NCBI RefSeq assembly: GCF_031851795.1
Contig: NZ_CP134696.1
Location: 1,845,001-1,909,000 of the forward strand
Direction of reading: 5' to 3'
Source: Pontibacter sp. G13
GTDB taxonomy: Bacteria; Bacteroidota; Bacteroidia; J057
Length of the DNA stretch: 64,000 bases
This document shows positions 22,185 through 30,549 of this stretch, piece after piece; the first letter of the stretch is position 1; every line of letters starts with the position of its first letter. The notes beneath the pieces are model-generated. The model worked only from the letters and a program-made list of their open reading frames with translations. It did not search any database and had not been told where the DNA came from. Made by a program: the position numbers and the translations under genes.

Positions 22185-22202
22185 ACAGGCTGACACCATC
22201 TA

Positions 22203-22237
22203 AAATGGGCAAGATCTCTAGCAGATCTTGCCCATTT
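22203..22237 (+). terminator. Strong bidirectional-looking terminator after the TPR gene
   Basis: A perfect 15-bp stem (AAATGGGCAAGATCT with AGATCTTGCCCATTT) with loop CTAGC, followed by a T-rich tail, 18 nt after the stop codon. The bases from 22238 to 22399 show nothing else recognisable. Confidence 0.9.
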
Positions 22238-22399
22238 CCTTTTGGAAGTAAAAACCTCCAAACTCAGGGGTTAGGCCGAGGCCTATGCGAGGTGCTTGAA
22301 ATGACTTGTGGCCGGGACGATCAAAAGCAGTCCCTTCGGCAAGTCTCCAAAGAACATTCGCAGAAAACGCCCCCAATCTCCAGCCCCCCAAAAATGAAC

Positions 22400-22425
22400 G
22401 GAGGCTGTCCGAATAGACAGCCTCC
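22400..22425 (-). terminator. Terminator of the small gene at 22474
   Basis: A perfect 10-bp stem (GGAGGCTGTC with GACAGCCTCC), loop CGAATA, followed on the minus strand by GTTCATTTTT. Confidence 0.75.
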
Positions 22426-22473
22426 ATTGTTTCTCGTCTTGCAATTAGGAAGGAAGTAGGATCAGGGATATGC

Positions 22474-22710
22474 CTAGTTGGAACCCTTCTTGTTTTTGCG
22501 GAAGTGTGTGTCTTCAAAAATGATGATGGTGTGTGGCGTGCGGATGCGGGTGTTGCCAGCAGTTGCCACGCGACGGGAGCGTTCAGCCGAATTTTGGGAA
22601 ACCGTCTGGGTTTGTTGAACGGTTGCAGGAGATACAGTCACTTGATGAATAGGACCTTGCTGTGCGGGAGATCCGATCATCCAAAGGAGAAAAGTCAACA
22701 AAAAATCCAT
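22474..22710 (-). CDS. Small membrane-anchored or exported protein, unknown
   Basis: 78 residues: a short hydrophobic N-terminus (MDFLLTFLLWMIGSP), then a Gln/Thr/Val-rich stretch and a basic C-terminus (FRKNKKGSN). No family is recognised. The clean terminator about 50 nt downstream at 22400-22425 on the same strand supports an expressed gene, but it could also end a non-coding RNA. Confidence 0.45.
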   Translation of the reverse strand: MDFLLTFLLWMIGSPAQQGPIHQVTVSPATVQQTQTVSQNSAERSRRVATAGNTRIRTPHTIIIFEDTHFRKNKKGSN

Positions 22711-23243
22711 AGCTACTCGTTTAGGTTAAACACTACATATACCCGGATAATATGAAACTAAAATCACCAACGCTCCAATTCCAACACAAATCATCGCTGA
22801 AATTACCGCCAATGCTATCGTTTCACACTTCTAATATAACACAAATCACTGAAACACAGAAATATACACCCATTTCCCCATTACACGACAAACCGTGTCT
22901 GAAGCGTTTCGAGCGTCTCAACCTTTCAGTTCAGCGAGCGTTCTTGGGAGATTATCTACAGATTAAGAACAGCTGAGATGACCAAATCCCCCCAAATTGA
23001 TTGTCGGAGCAATTAAATGACTTTCAAAATATCTGCCGCTCCAATGCAATTTGCCCATAGTACGAATCCAAGGACAATCCCTCTCCACTGATCAATTGGT
23101 CCGAAATCTCAAATCAACACAAGTAGAAGTAGTCGAAATTTTGGAAATTTCTCAATGATCGCCCAAGATTTCCCTCCGAACAAGGAATCTGGAAGCCTTA
23201 ATCTCCAATTATTTGCCACAAGCGTTCATCGCCCCCCCGACAA
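22711..23243. other. AT-rich gap of about 530 bp, no gene seen
   Basis: It lies between the small minus-strand gene and the 3' end of the Crp-like gene. Short frames on both strands lack any family signal. No terminator-grade hairpin, repeat or promoter match stands out. Confidence 0.5.
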
Positions 23244-23906
23244 TCAAGTCAATTTCAGGATGGTGATCTTGTTGCGCGAAAGTTGGATCAACCCATCGCG
23301 TTCCAAGCGTTTCAACAGCCTGGAAATCACCACACGGGAGGAGTTTAGATCCTGTGCAATCTCCTGATGGGTACTCGTGATGTCCATCGAACCCGTCACA
23401 TAGGCTTTATCCTTGAGGTATTTCAACAATCGCTGGTCCATGTTGAGGAAACTGACCGTATCGACTGATTCCAGCAATTCGTCTAGCCGCAGATTATAGC
23501 TTTCAAACACAAAGCTCCGCCAAGAGGGATACTTGACAATCCAGCTATCCATTACCGTCGCAGGAATCAGCATGACCTCGGTAGGGCCTTCGGTGGTGAC
23601 CCGAACCTCGCTGAGTTTGTGATTCATGCAGCAAGTCAGCGACATCGCACACGTATCTCCTCCCTCCAAAAAGTACAGCAAAAGCTCTTCTCCATCCTTC
23701 CCTTCCCGAGAAATCTTGAGCGCGCCTTTGAGGACAAGCGGAATTTGCGTGACCGGATTGCCCGGCTCCATGAAGACATAGTCATCCGGCAAAGTCCGAT
23801 GAGTCCCTACTTGCGCCATTTCGTGGATCAGGCCCTCCTCAAAGGAAAAGCGCCCGTTGGAGGTCAGGAGCCGAATCCTATCTTCGATCTGTTCGCCTTG
23901 TTTCAT
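23244..23906 (-). CDS. Crp/Fnr-family transcriptional regulator
   Basis: 220 residues: a cNMP-binding beta-roll (about 20-135, with GDTCAMSLTCCMNHKLSEVRV), a dimerisation helix (about 138-160) and a C-terminal winged helix (TSTHQEIAQDLNSSRVVISRLLKRLERDGLIQLSRNKITIL). The CAMSLTCCMNH block, found in many Bacteroidota Crp paralogues, replaces the canonical cAMP phosphate-binding RxS motif, so cAMP binding is doubtful. The start is the ATG at 23906; the TTG two codons earlier falls inside a TATTTTTG promoter-like box (23910-23917), implying a very short leader. It is divergent from sulP, so it may control it (inference). Confidence 0.9.
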   Translation of the reverse strand: MKQGEQIEDRIRLLTSNGRFSFEEGLIHEMAQVGTHRTLPDDYVFMEPGNPVTQIPLVLKGALKISREGKDGEELLLYFLEGGDTCAMSLTCCMNHKLSEVRVTTEGPTEVMLIPATVMDSWIVKYPSWRSFVFESYNLRLDELLESVDTVSFLNMDQRLLKYLKDKAYVTGSMDITSTHQEIAQDLNSSRVVISRLLKRLERDGLIQLSRNKITILKLT

Positions 23907-23986
23907 AACCAAAAATACACCGACAGAACCGCAATCGCCAATGCATGAGTGTAACTCGTGTTACCCACACCGCCGACTCCTTTCGA

Positions 23987-23994
23987 TATGTTTG
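23987..23994 (+). promoter_or_regulatory. -7 promoter box (TATGTTTG) of sulP
   Basis: An exact match to TAnnTTTG. It predicts a transcript start near 24000, just where the folded leader begins, giving a 5' UTR of about 160 nt. Confidence 0.55.
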
Positions 23995-24001
23995 TAAAAA
24001 T

Positions 24002-24137
24002 CCCGCTGCAGACTTTGTGATTCGCACAAGGCTTTGCATCTTCCAAGTTATCGCATCCCCCTGCCCAGGCCCTGCCCCCGGCGAACGTGTGGTTTCTCGA
24101 AGACTTGGAAGTCGCTTCGCTTTGACCTGCCAGCGGG
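24002..24137 (+). promoter_or_regulatory. Structured 5' leader of sulP, possible riboswitch-like element
   Basis: An outer helix CCCGCTG (24002-24008) with CAGCGGG (24131-24137) encloses a hairpin CTTTGTG/CACAAGG (24013-24031, loop ATTCG) and a helix CTTCCAAG (24040-24047) with CTTGGAAG (24104-24111) that closes a GC-rich inner part. This nested multi-branch layout starts at the predicted transcript start and ends 25 nt before the ATG. The stretch before the last strand faintly recalls the B12-box, but the cobalamin core is not found, so no class is assigned. Confidence 0.4.
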
Positions 24138-24162
24138 AACTTACGAAGAAACATCAGGTGAT

Positions 24163-25878
24163 ATGCAGATTCGGAAATTCCTACCCATTACGGATTGGAT
24201 CAAGACTTATGATCGAAGCATGCTATCCGGCGATCTCTCCGCCGGATTGACTGTCGGGGTCATGCTGATCCCACAAGGCATGGCGTACTCCATGCTCGCG
24301 GGCCTCCCCCCCATTTATGGTCTTTACGCATCCATTGTACCACTGATCCTATACGCGCTATTCGGCACCTCCCGCCAATTGGCAGTTGGGCCCGTGGCGA
24401 TGGTTGCCTTGCTGATTGCCACCGGGGTCGGCGCGATTGTTCCCGCGGATAGTGTGGAATTCATCGCCTATGCCATCCTGCTAGCGTTGATGGTGGGGAT
24501 CATCCAATTGCTGATGGGCATGCTGAGGCTGGGGTTTCTGGTAGATTTCCTTTCTCATCCAGTGATCAGTGGATTCACCTCGGCTGCGGCATTGATCATC
24601 GGACTCAGCCAGCTCAAGCACCTACTCGGGTTGGATATCCCGCGCAGTAGTCATATCCATGAGATCATCGGGCATGTCGCTGCGAATATCTCGGACATTC
24701 ACCTCCCCACCATCTTGCTGGGCCTCGGAGCAATTGCCGTCCTGCTGGCCATCAAGAAATTCAAGATCCGAATCCCCGGGGCGCTGGTAGTCGTGATCCT
24801 CGGAACGCTGGCCGTGTATCTGGGCAAATTGGATGGAATGGGCATGAAGATCGTCGGCGATGTCCCCAGTGGATTGCCGAGTTTTGGCATTCCGCTGATG
24901 GAATGGAGTGCCATCCAAGCGCTTTTCCCGATGGCATTGACCATCTCGCTGGTGGGCTTCATGGAATCTTTTGCCGTAGCGAAGTCCATTCAAGCCAAGC
25001 ACAAAAACTACGAAGTGGATGCCAACCAAGAGCTGATCGCTTTGGGCGTGGCCAATATCGGAGGCTCCTTCTTTCAGGCGTTTCCCACTACTGGAGGATT
25101 TTCACGGACAGCTGTCAATGACCAAGCTGGCGCCCAATCAGGCATGGCTTCCCTCATCTCTGCCGCGCTGATCATGGTGACTCTACTCTTTTTGACACCG
25201 CTATTCTACTATCTCCCCAAAGCCGTATTGGCGGCGATCATCATGGTGGCGGTTTTCGGACTGATCGACATCAAGGAAGTCAAGCACCTCTGGCATGCGG
25301 ATCGGCAGGACCTGATGATGTTGTTGGCCACATTCGCGGCGACCTTGACACTCGGAATCGAAGAAGGAATCGCAGTGGGAGTCGGACTTTCCCTGCTGAT
25401 GGTAATCATCCGCACGGCCTACCCACACATGGCCCGCATGGGCAAAATGCCCGAAGCAGACATCTTCCGGAATGTAGGGCGATTTGAGGAAGCCGAGGAG
25501 CACCCTGAATATCTCGTCGTCCGCCTTGACGCACCGTTGTACTTCGCCAATGCCAACAGGGTCCGGAGCTTCATCGAAAAGCAGCAAAAGGACAAACACG
25601 GAACGCTCAAGGGAATCCTGTTCAACATGGAAGCCGTCAATGGTCTGGATTCCAGCGGCGCTCACATGCTGGCGGAATTGGCAGAGGACCTTCAGCGGGA
25701 TGGCATTGCGCTGTATCTCACCGATATCAAAGGCCCGATCCGCGATATCATGCACCGTCATCATCTTCCGGAGGCATTGGGGTCCGGCAGGATCTACACC
25801 ACCTTGGAAGAGGCGTGGCATTGCCTCAATGGCCGCGATCCCAAATTGGCGACGAGCTACTGGAAGCAAATCGGGTAA
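24163..25878 (+). CDS. SulP-family anion transporter with STAS domain
   Basis: An inner-membrane SLC26/SulP permease for sulfate, bicarbonate or a related anion, 571 residues from the ATG at 24163 (AGGTGAT lies just upstream). The signature SLSAGLTVGVMLIPQGMAYSMLAGLPPIYGLY covers about 26-60, followed by about 12 hydrophobic segments including VGFMESFAVAKSIQAKH. The C-terminal STAS domain spans about 440-560 and keeps a VNGLDSSGAHMLAEL block whose Ser is often phosphorylated in relatives. No sulfur-assimilation genes adjoin, so the substrate is open. Neighbours are a divergent Crp-like gene and the repeat pair at 25952-26431. Confidence 0.92.
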   Translation: MQIRKFLPITDWIKTYDRSMLSGDLSAGLTVGVMLIPQGMAYSMLAGLPPIYGLYASIVPLILYALFGTSRQLAVGPVAMVALLIATGVGAIVPADSVEFIAYAILLALMVGIIQLLMGMLRLGFLVDFLSHPVISGFTSAAALIIGLSQLKHLLGLDIPRSSHIHEIIGHVAANISDIHLPTILLGLGAIAVLLAIKKFKIRIPGALVVVILGTLAVYLGKLDGMGMKIVGDVPSGLPSFGIPLMEWSAIQALFPMALTISLVGFMESFAVAKSIQAKHKNYEVDANQELIALGVANIGGSFFQAFPTTGGFSRTAVNDQAGAQSGMASLISAALIMVTLLFLTPLFYYLPKAVLAAIIMVAVFGLIDIKEVKHLWHADRQDLMMLLATFAATLTLGIEEGIAVGVGLSLLMVIIRTAYPHMARMGKMPEADIFRNVGRFEEAEEHPEYLVVRLDAPLYFANANRVRSFIEKQQKDKHGTLKGILFNMEAVNGLDSSGAHMLAELAEDLQRDGIALYLTDIKGPIRDIMHRHHLPEALGSGRIYTTLEEAWHCLNGRDPKLATSYWKQIG

Positions 25879-25951
25879 GTGCATATCTCTTCAAAAAATG
25901 AGGGGCTGACCTTTCGGGGTTGGCCCTTCATGTTTTGGAGTCTGCGCATTT

Positions 25952-26143
25952 GGGCGTGCCCCTGCGATCTGGAGATGTCGTTCCTTCCCAAAGATGAGCG
26001 TCGCAGGGTCGCTCCCTTCCGGTCTCCGCTGTCGCTCCGGTCGGTGGTCAATGGACAGCTGTGCATGGGGGTGGTGACTTCTCCAACGGTTGGACTGACA
26101 TGCATGAGGCTCCACCGACTACACCTTCAGGCAGCTCACGCTC
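25952..26143 (+). repeat. Dispersed structured element, subfamily 2, copy C
   Basis: 192 bp. The closing helix is GGGCGTG (25952-25958) with CACGCTC (26137-26143). The first hairpin stem is CCCTGCGA (25960-25967) with TCGCAGGG (26001-26008), followed by GTCGCTCCCTT. It has the same length as the copy at 31353-31544 and near-identical ends, with a variable middle. It fills the first part of the sulP to bamA-like gap (25879-26444), which holds no gene. Confidence 0.85.
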
Positions 26144-26226
26144 ACACCTACCAGCCGCACCCATCAAAAATCCACGACCACACTCGCTTGGAATGGACAC
26201 TCTACAAATGTGTGGATGGCCAGCGC

Positions 26227-26431
26227 GGCGTAAGGGATAGAAAGGACGAGCGTCAGCGAGGTCCGAGGGATTGGGGATTATGATGGAGTTACAAAGTCAC
26301 CTGAGAGAGGAACTTGAGCACATATCCGATAGATGCCCGAGGACGGGAGCGCCAGCGTACTCCTGAATAGCCCGGCCACGCGTCCATGCAGTCAAGCGTC
26401 ATCGATCATGCCAGCACGCGGGGATACGCCC
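26227..26431 (-). repeat. Dispersed structured element, subfamily 1, copy E
   Basis: 205 bp, read on the minus strand. The closing helix is GGGCGTA (26431-26425) with TACGCC (26232-26227). The first hairpin is CCCCGCG with CGCGTGG (one mismatch), followed by CCGGGCT and GTACGC. It ends ATCCCTTACGCC like the copy at 45711-45913. It converges with copy C, 83 nt apart, and ends 13 nt from the stop of the BamA-like gene. Confidence 0.85.
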
Positions 26432-26444
26432 AAATCATCCCCCA

Positions 26445-27626
26445 TCAAAAAGCCTCGCCCACCATGAAATAGATGCCGCTATTGCCGGGTCTTCCCCACG
26501 CAAAATCTAGCCGTAGGGTGACATTTTCCTGTTGATTGAGGAGGAATCGGATGCCCGACCCAAAGGAGTATTTGATCTCGTCGATGGTGAAGGTCCTGAT
26601 CTCGCGGGAGACATTGGCCAGTGCGCCAAAGAAGTTGATGCCAAATCTGCGACCGATGGGCAGGCGTCCCGTGACATCCCCCCGAAAGAGCGGAATGCGG
26701 TACTCGGCCTGAATCGCCCCCATCATCTGATCGCGAAACCGGCCCTCGAAATATCCGCGATTGATGGTCTGGTGCCCCAACAGGGCTATATTTTCAAATG
26801 GAGCATCTCCCAAGGTGGCGATCCCCCGCCCCTGAAAGGCAAACACCTGACGGCCAAAAGTCTGGATATAGTGCCGGCCGTCAAATTCCCACCGCAAGAA
26901 TCGAAAATCGCTGCCCATCCAGGGATGAAACAGCACCATCGAAGTTTCTAGGTACGGCCCAGTGGTCGGCGCAAAAGAGTTGTCGCGGCGGTCGTAATTG
27001 AAGATCACCCCCAAGCCGACACTTCGTCCGCCCTCGCTTCCCAGAATATCCCCAGACGCCAATTGGCCATCCGGTTCGGCGGGCTCCACATCGAAGAATT
27101 CGTGGTATCGCAAGACCAGTCCAGACCGGAACATCGGGGTGATGCGCGTGAGATAATCGCCTCGAATCCGGATGTAGTTGGAGGAATAGTTCTCATCACC
27201 CGCTTGAGGCGTGTAGGGACCAATCCCCCAAAATCTCCTGATCCTCCGAAAGAAATCCACTGAACCTTTGACGACATGCTTGGAGTCCTGAAATCGGAGT
27301 TCGTAGGGAGCGTTGATGGCAAACTGATTGTTGAGGGAATAATATCCGACAAACTGGATGAAAGAAGGGCGTGCTTCTGGGCCATTGCCCCGAGGCACAA
27401 ACAGATACATACCTGTCACCCCAAATGCGAGCTCCGTCTCCGGCGTGTAGAAGATTACGGGGAGGGCTACGAGCTGATTGCGATTGCCCGTGACGACCTT
27501 GAGGGTATCCTCGATGGGGATGGGATCTTGGGCAAACAGCGATTCCGGACAGCCAAAAGCCATCAGGAGCAGTAAACAGCAGTATTTGACACCGGATGGA
27601 GCACCATCCTTCAGCTCTTTCAACAT
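26445..27626 (-). CDS. BamA/TamA-family outer-membrane barrel protein without POTRA domains
   Basis: 393 residues: a signal peptide (cleaved near AQ33), a short linker, then a 16-strand-type Omp85 barrel (bacterial surface antigen domain). FNYDRRDNSFAPTTGPYLETS (about 210-230) is the conserved first-strand repeat seen in TamA and BamA relatives, and LGHQTINRGYFEGRFRDQMMGAIQAEYRIPL matches the strand that carries the lid-lock-type RGY/F-RD motif. POTRA domains are missing, so a direct BamA role is unlikely. Small barrels like this occur in Bacteroidota beside enzymes or transporters. Function unknown. Confidence 0.82.
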   Translation of the reverse strand: MLKELKDGAPSGVKYCCLLLLMAFGCPESLFAQDPIPIEDTLKVVTGNRNQLVALPVIFYTPETELAFGVTGMYLFVPRGNGPEARPSFIQFVGYYSLNNQFAINAPYELRFQDSKHVVKGSVDFFRRIRRFWGIGPYTPQAGDENYSSNYIRIRGDYLTRITPMFRSGLVLRYHEFFDVEPAEPDGQLASGDILGSEGGRSVGLGVIFNYDRRDNSFAPTTGPYLETSMVLFHPWMGSDFRFLRWEFDGRHYIQTFGRQVFAFQGRGIATLGDAPFENIALLGHQTINRGYFEGRFRDQMMGAIQAEYRIPLFRGDVTGRLPIGRRFGINFFGALANVSREIRTFTIDEIKYSFGSGIRFLLNQQENVTLRLDFAWGRPGNSGIYFMVGEAF

Positions 27627-27855
27627 CTGGTAAACGTAGCGGGAAGTGCTTCGAATTTACAGGTTATTGGCTAAATCAAAAATCCAAATCATCCATATTT
27701 AACATTCACAAAATGGTCTAGATGAGAGGCTGTCGGATTTCTGGCTGACAATCATGCATTTGATATATTCTGATGCGCAGTTTTGGGGCAGAGATTGTGT
27801 AACATTCTCCTTGACAAGTGCCCTGACATTTCCCCGTTTCGAATGAAATTTTGGC

Positions 27856-27863
27856 TATATTTG
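27856..27863 (+). promoter_or_regulatory. -7 promoter box (TATATTTG) of pruA
   Basis: An exact TAnnTTTG match ending 34 nt before the pruA ATG. A weak TTTC lies 15 nt upstream of the box. Confidence 0.6.
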
Positions 27864-27897
27864 CGGATTGTCGTAACCAGTGGCAAATCAAACCATC

Positions 27898-29529
27898 ATG
27901 CAAAAAGCTTTTTTTCAGGTCCCCGTTCCCGAGAACGAACCGGTATTGAACTATGCGCCCGGAAGTACCGAGCGTGCCGAGGTTAAGCGCGTGTTGGCTG
28001 ACCTCTCCGAGCAGGAATTGGATATCCCTATGTATATCGGCTCCGAGGAAGTCCGCACCGAGGACAAACGTCCCCTGAGCCCCCCTCACAATCACCAGCA
28101 TGTGATCGGCCATTACTCTCGTGGTACTGCCGCTCATGTGCAACAGGCGATCGATGCTGCCCTTGAGGCCAAGCCAGCATGGGAAGCCATGTCTTGGGAG
28201 CACCGTGCCGCCATCTTCCTGAAAGCTGCCGACTTGCTTTCCGGTCCATGGCGTGCCCAAATGAACGCGGGTACGATGTTGGCGCAGTCCAAAAACATCT
28301 ACCAAGCGGAGATCGATGCAGTAGCCGAGTTGTGCGATTTCTTCCGCTTCAACGTAGCCTACATGCAGCAGATCTACGAAGATCAGCCTTACTCTCCACC
28401 CGGACAGTGGAACCGCATGGAGTACCGTGCGCTGGAGGGATTCGTATTCTGCATCACTCCCTTCAACTTCACCTCCATCGCTGCCAACCTGCCAGCTGCT
28501 GCTGCACTGATGGGCAATGTGTGTGTATGGAAGCCCGCTGACAGCCAGATCTACTCCGCGCACTTCATCATGGAGTTGCTCAAAGAGGCTGGATTGCCAG
28601 ATGGCGTCATCAACATGGTCTATGTAGATGGTCCTGACGCAGGTGACGTCGTATTCAAACACCCTGAATTTGCAGGTTTGCACTTCACAGGTTCCACCAA
28701 AGTATTCCAGCACCTCTGGAAAACCATTGGTGAGAACATCCACATGTACAAATCCTATCCTCGGATCGTAGGTGAAACCGGCGGTAAAGACTTCATTGTC
28801 ATCCACCCAAGTGCTGATGCAGATGCAGCAGCCACTGCGATTTCCCGTGGTGCATTTGAGTTCCAAGGGCAGAAATGTTCTGCTGCGAGCCGTGTATACC
28901 TTCCGGCTTCTCTGGCCGACCACATCATGGAGAAGGTTCAGGCTGAAGTTGAGAGCTTCAAAATGGGCGATCCTGCAGATTTCCGCAACTTCATCAATGC
29001 GGTTATCGACGAGCGCGCATTCGATAAAATCTCCAACTTCATCGATCGGGTGAAGGAGGCAGACGATGCCGAAATCGCCATCGGTGGCAACTACGACAAG
29101 TCCAAAGGCTACTTCATCGAGCCTACCGTCGTCATGACCAGCAACCCCAAGTTCCTGACCATGTGCGAGGAGATCTTCGGACCTGTGGTTACGATCTTCA
29201 CTTACGAAGATGACAAATGGGAAGAGACGCTGGAATTGGTGAATACCACCAGCCCATACGCACTGACGGGTGCTATCTTCTCCCAAGATCGCCACGTGAT
29301 CGATCAGGCTTCCCGTTACTTGCAACACGCTGCCGGTAACTACTACATCAACGACAAGCCTACCGGCGCAGTCGTAGGTCAGCAACCATTTGGTGGTGGA
29401 CGTGCTTCCGGTACCAATGACAAAGCAGGTTCTTACCTGAACTTGTTGCGTTGGGTATCTCCACGAACCATCAAGGAGACCTTCGTACCAGCGAAAGATT
29501 ATCGTTACCCATTCCTCGACGAGGAATAG
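27898..29529 (+). CDS. pruA: L-glutamate gamma-semialdehyde dehydrogenase (1-pyrroline-5-carboxylate dehydrogenase)
   Basis: It oxidises glutamate semialdehyde, from proline, to glutamate with NAD. The length of 543 residues fits the stand-alone P5C dehydrogenase of eukaryotic and Bacteroidota type, not the bifunctional PutA. Visible features are VFCITPFNFTSIAANLPAAAALMGN (183-207), the general-base glutamate E293 in GETGGKDF and the catalytic cysteine C327 in FQGQKCSAASR. The late PFGGGRASGTNDKAGS block is typical of P5CDH. The ATG at 27898 follows a promoter box and the gene ends at a terminator. Proline dehydrogenase is not in the window. Confidence 0.95.
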   Translation: MQKAFFQVPVPENEPVLNYAPGSTERAEVKRVLADLSEQELDIPMYIGSEEVRTEDKRPLSPPHNHQHVIGHYSRGTAAHVQQAIDAALEAKPAWEAMSWEHRAAIFLKAADLLSGPWRAQMNAGTMLAQSKNIYQAEIDAVAELCDFFRFNVAYMQQIYEDQPYSPPGQWNRMEYRALEGFVFCITPFNFTSIAANLPAAAALMGNVCVWKPADSQIYSAHFIMELLKEAGLPDGVINMVYVDGPDAGDVVFKHPEFAGLHFTGSTKVFQHLWKTIGENIHMYKSYPRIVGETGGKDFIVIHPSADADAAATAISRGAFEFQGQKCSAASRVYLPASLADHIMEKVQAEVESFKMGDPADFRNFINAVIDERAFDKISNFIDRVKEADDAEIAIGGNYDKSKGYFIEPTVVMTSNPKFLTMCEEIFGPVVTIFTYEDDKWEETLELVNTTSPYALTGAIFSQDRHVIDQASRYLQHAAGNYYINDKPTGAVVGQQPFGGGRASGTNDKAGSYLNLLRWVSPRTIKETFVPAKDYRYPFLDEE

Positions 29530-29556
29530 GTGAAAAGTTGTTCATACATTCAGAAG

Positions 29557-29587
29557 TGCCTGCCCCATTGGGGTGGGCATTTTTTTT
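29557..29587 (+). terminator. Terminator of pruA
   Basis: A 10-bp stem TGCCTGCCCC with GGGGTGGGCA (two wobble pairs), loop ATT, followed by eight T. Confidence 0.88.
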
Positions 29588-29758
29588 GAAGCTGCTAAGA
29601 GGAGTTCTTCATTCAGCTACAAACGCCCATCTTTAGGCCCTCAGTTGGCTTACATTTGGCAATTTCAACGTCCTGTGTGTGGATTGATTGAAGCGTTTCT
29701 GCTTCCTTTTCCAAATGCGAATGAACCTTCCCTCGATGGTCGTCATCTCAAGATTCGG

Positions 29759-29766
29759 TATCTTTG
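29759..29766 (+). promoter_or_regulatory. -7 promoter box (TATCTTTG) before the TIGR02757 gene
   Basis: An exact TAnnTTTG match only 4 nt before the ATG at 29771. The transcript would be leaderless or nearly so. Confidence 0.5.
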
Positions 29767-29770
29767 CTAC

Positions 29771-30538
29771 ATGGAATTGAAAGCCCTGCTGGACGAAAAA
29801 TACGCCGAATACAACCAACCCACATTCATCGAGGAAGATCCCATCCGGATTCCGCATCAGTTTGACCGCAAGGAGGATATCGAGATTTCGGGATTCCTCT
29901 CAGCCCTAATTGCCTGGGGGCGCCGAAGCATGATCATCCAGAATGCAGAGCGTCTCATGGAACGAATGGATTGGGCGCCGCACCAATTCGTGATGCATGC
30001 CAATGAGGACGAATTGGGGAGATTGTCAGGCTTTGTGCACAGAACATTCAATGAAGTGGATGCCCGTGGATTGGTGCTTTCGCTTCGCTCGGTCTATGAG
30101 CAACATGGCGGCCTCAACCAGATTTTCGCGGCGGGCATATCTCCTGATGATGAGGATGTTTATCATGGTATCATCCATGCCCGAGAGATCTTGCTGAGTC
30201 ATCCAAAGCTACAAGGTCGCACCCACAAGCATGTCGCCAACCCCGCCAAAGGCTCCTCTGCCAAGCGCATCAATATGTATTTGCGGTGGATGGTTCGCCC
30301 TAATTCGGCAGGGGTGGATTTCGGAATTTGGGAAGGCATCTCCCCGAGTCAATTGATCTGCCCATTGGATGTCCATACCGGCAATGTCGCGCGGGCATTG
30401 GGGCTCCTGACCCGGAAGCAAAACGATTGGAAGGCCGCCTCGGAACTCACCCAAAATCTCCGTGCCTTTCATCCCGAAGATCCTGTGAGATACGATTTCA
30501 GCTTATTTGCGCTGGGGGTGTATGAGGGTGTGAAGTAG
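29771..30538 (+). CDS. TIGR02757-family protein
   Basis: 255 residues, soluble. It matches the Bacteroidota-enriched TIGR02757 family in its landmarks: DPIRIPHQFDRKEDIEISGFLSALIAWGRRSMI (about 28-58), SAKRINMYLRWMVRPNSAGVDFGIWEGISPSQLICPLDVHTGNVARALGLL (about 158-210) and an HPEDPVRYDFSLFALGV ending. The helix-hairpin region with conserved K-R-x-x-M-Y and P-L-D-V-H-x-G resembles DNA glycosylase/HhH folds, but no activity is established. The start at 29771 is preferred over an in-frame start far upstream, because the pruA terminator and promoter box lie between. Confidence 0.85.
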   Translation: MELKALLDEKYAEYNQPTFIEEDPIRIPHQFDRKEDIEISGFLSALIAWGRRSMIIQNAERLMERMDWAPHQFVMHANEDELGRLSGFVHRTFNEVDARGLVLSLRSVYEQHGGLNQIFAAGISPDDEDVYHGIIHAREILLSHPKLQGRTHKHVANPAKGSSAKRINMYLRWMVRPNSAGVDFGIWEGISPSQLICPLDVHTGNVARALGLLTRKQNDWKAASELTQNLRAFHPEDPVRYDFSLFALGVYEGVK

Positions 30539-30549
30539 ATGTTTTCAAG

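Noticed and set aside
24040-24137. Cobalamin riboswitch upstream of sulP
   Set aside because: A GGAAGTC...GACCTGCC stretch recalls the B12-box, but the conserved core (GCCACTG and the GGTGAAAATCC-like region) is missing and the gene has no link to B12.
27718-29385. 555-codon open frame on the minus strand
   Set aside because: Antisense to pruA, which is certain from its active-site motifs.
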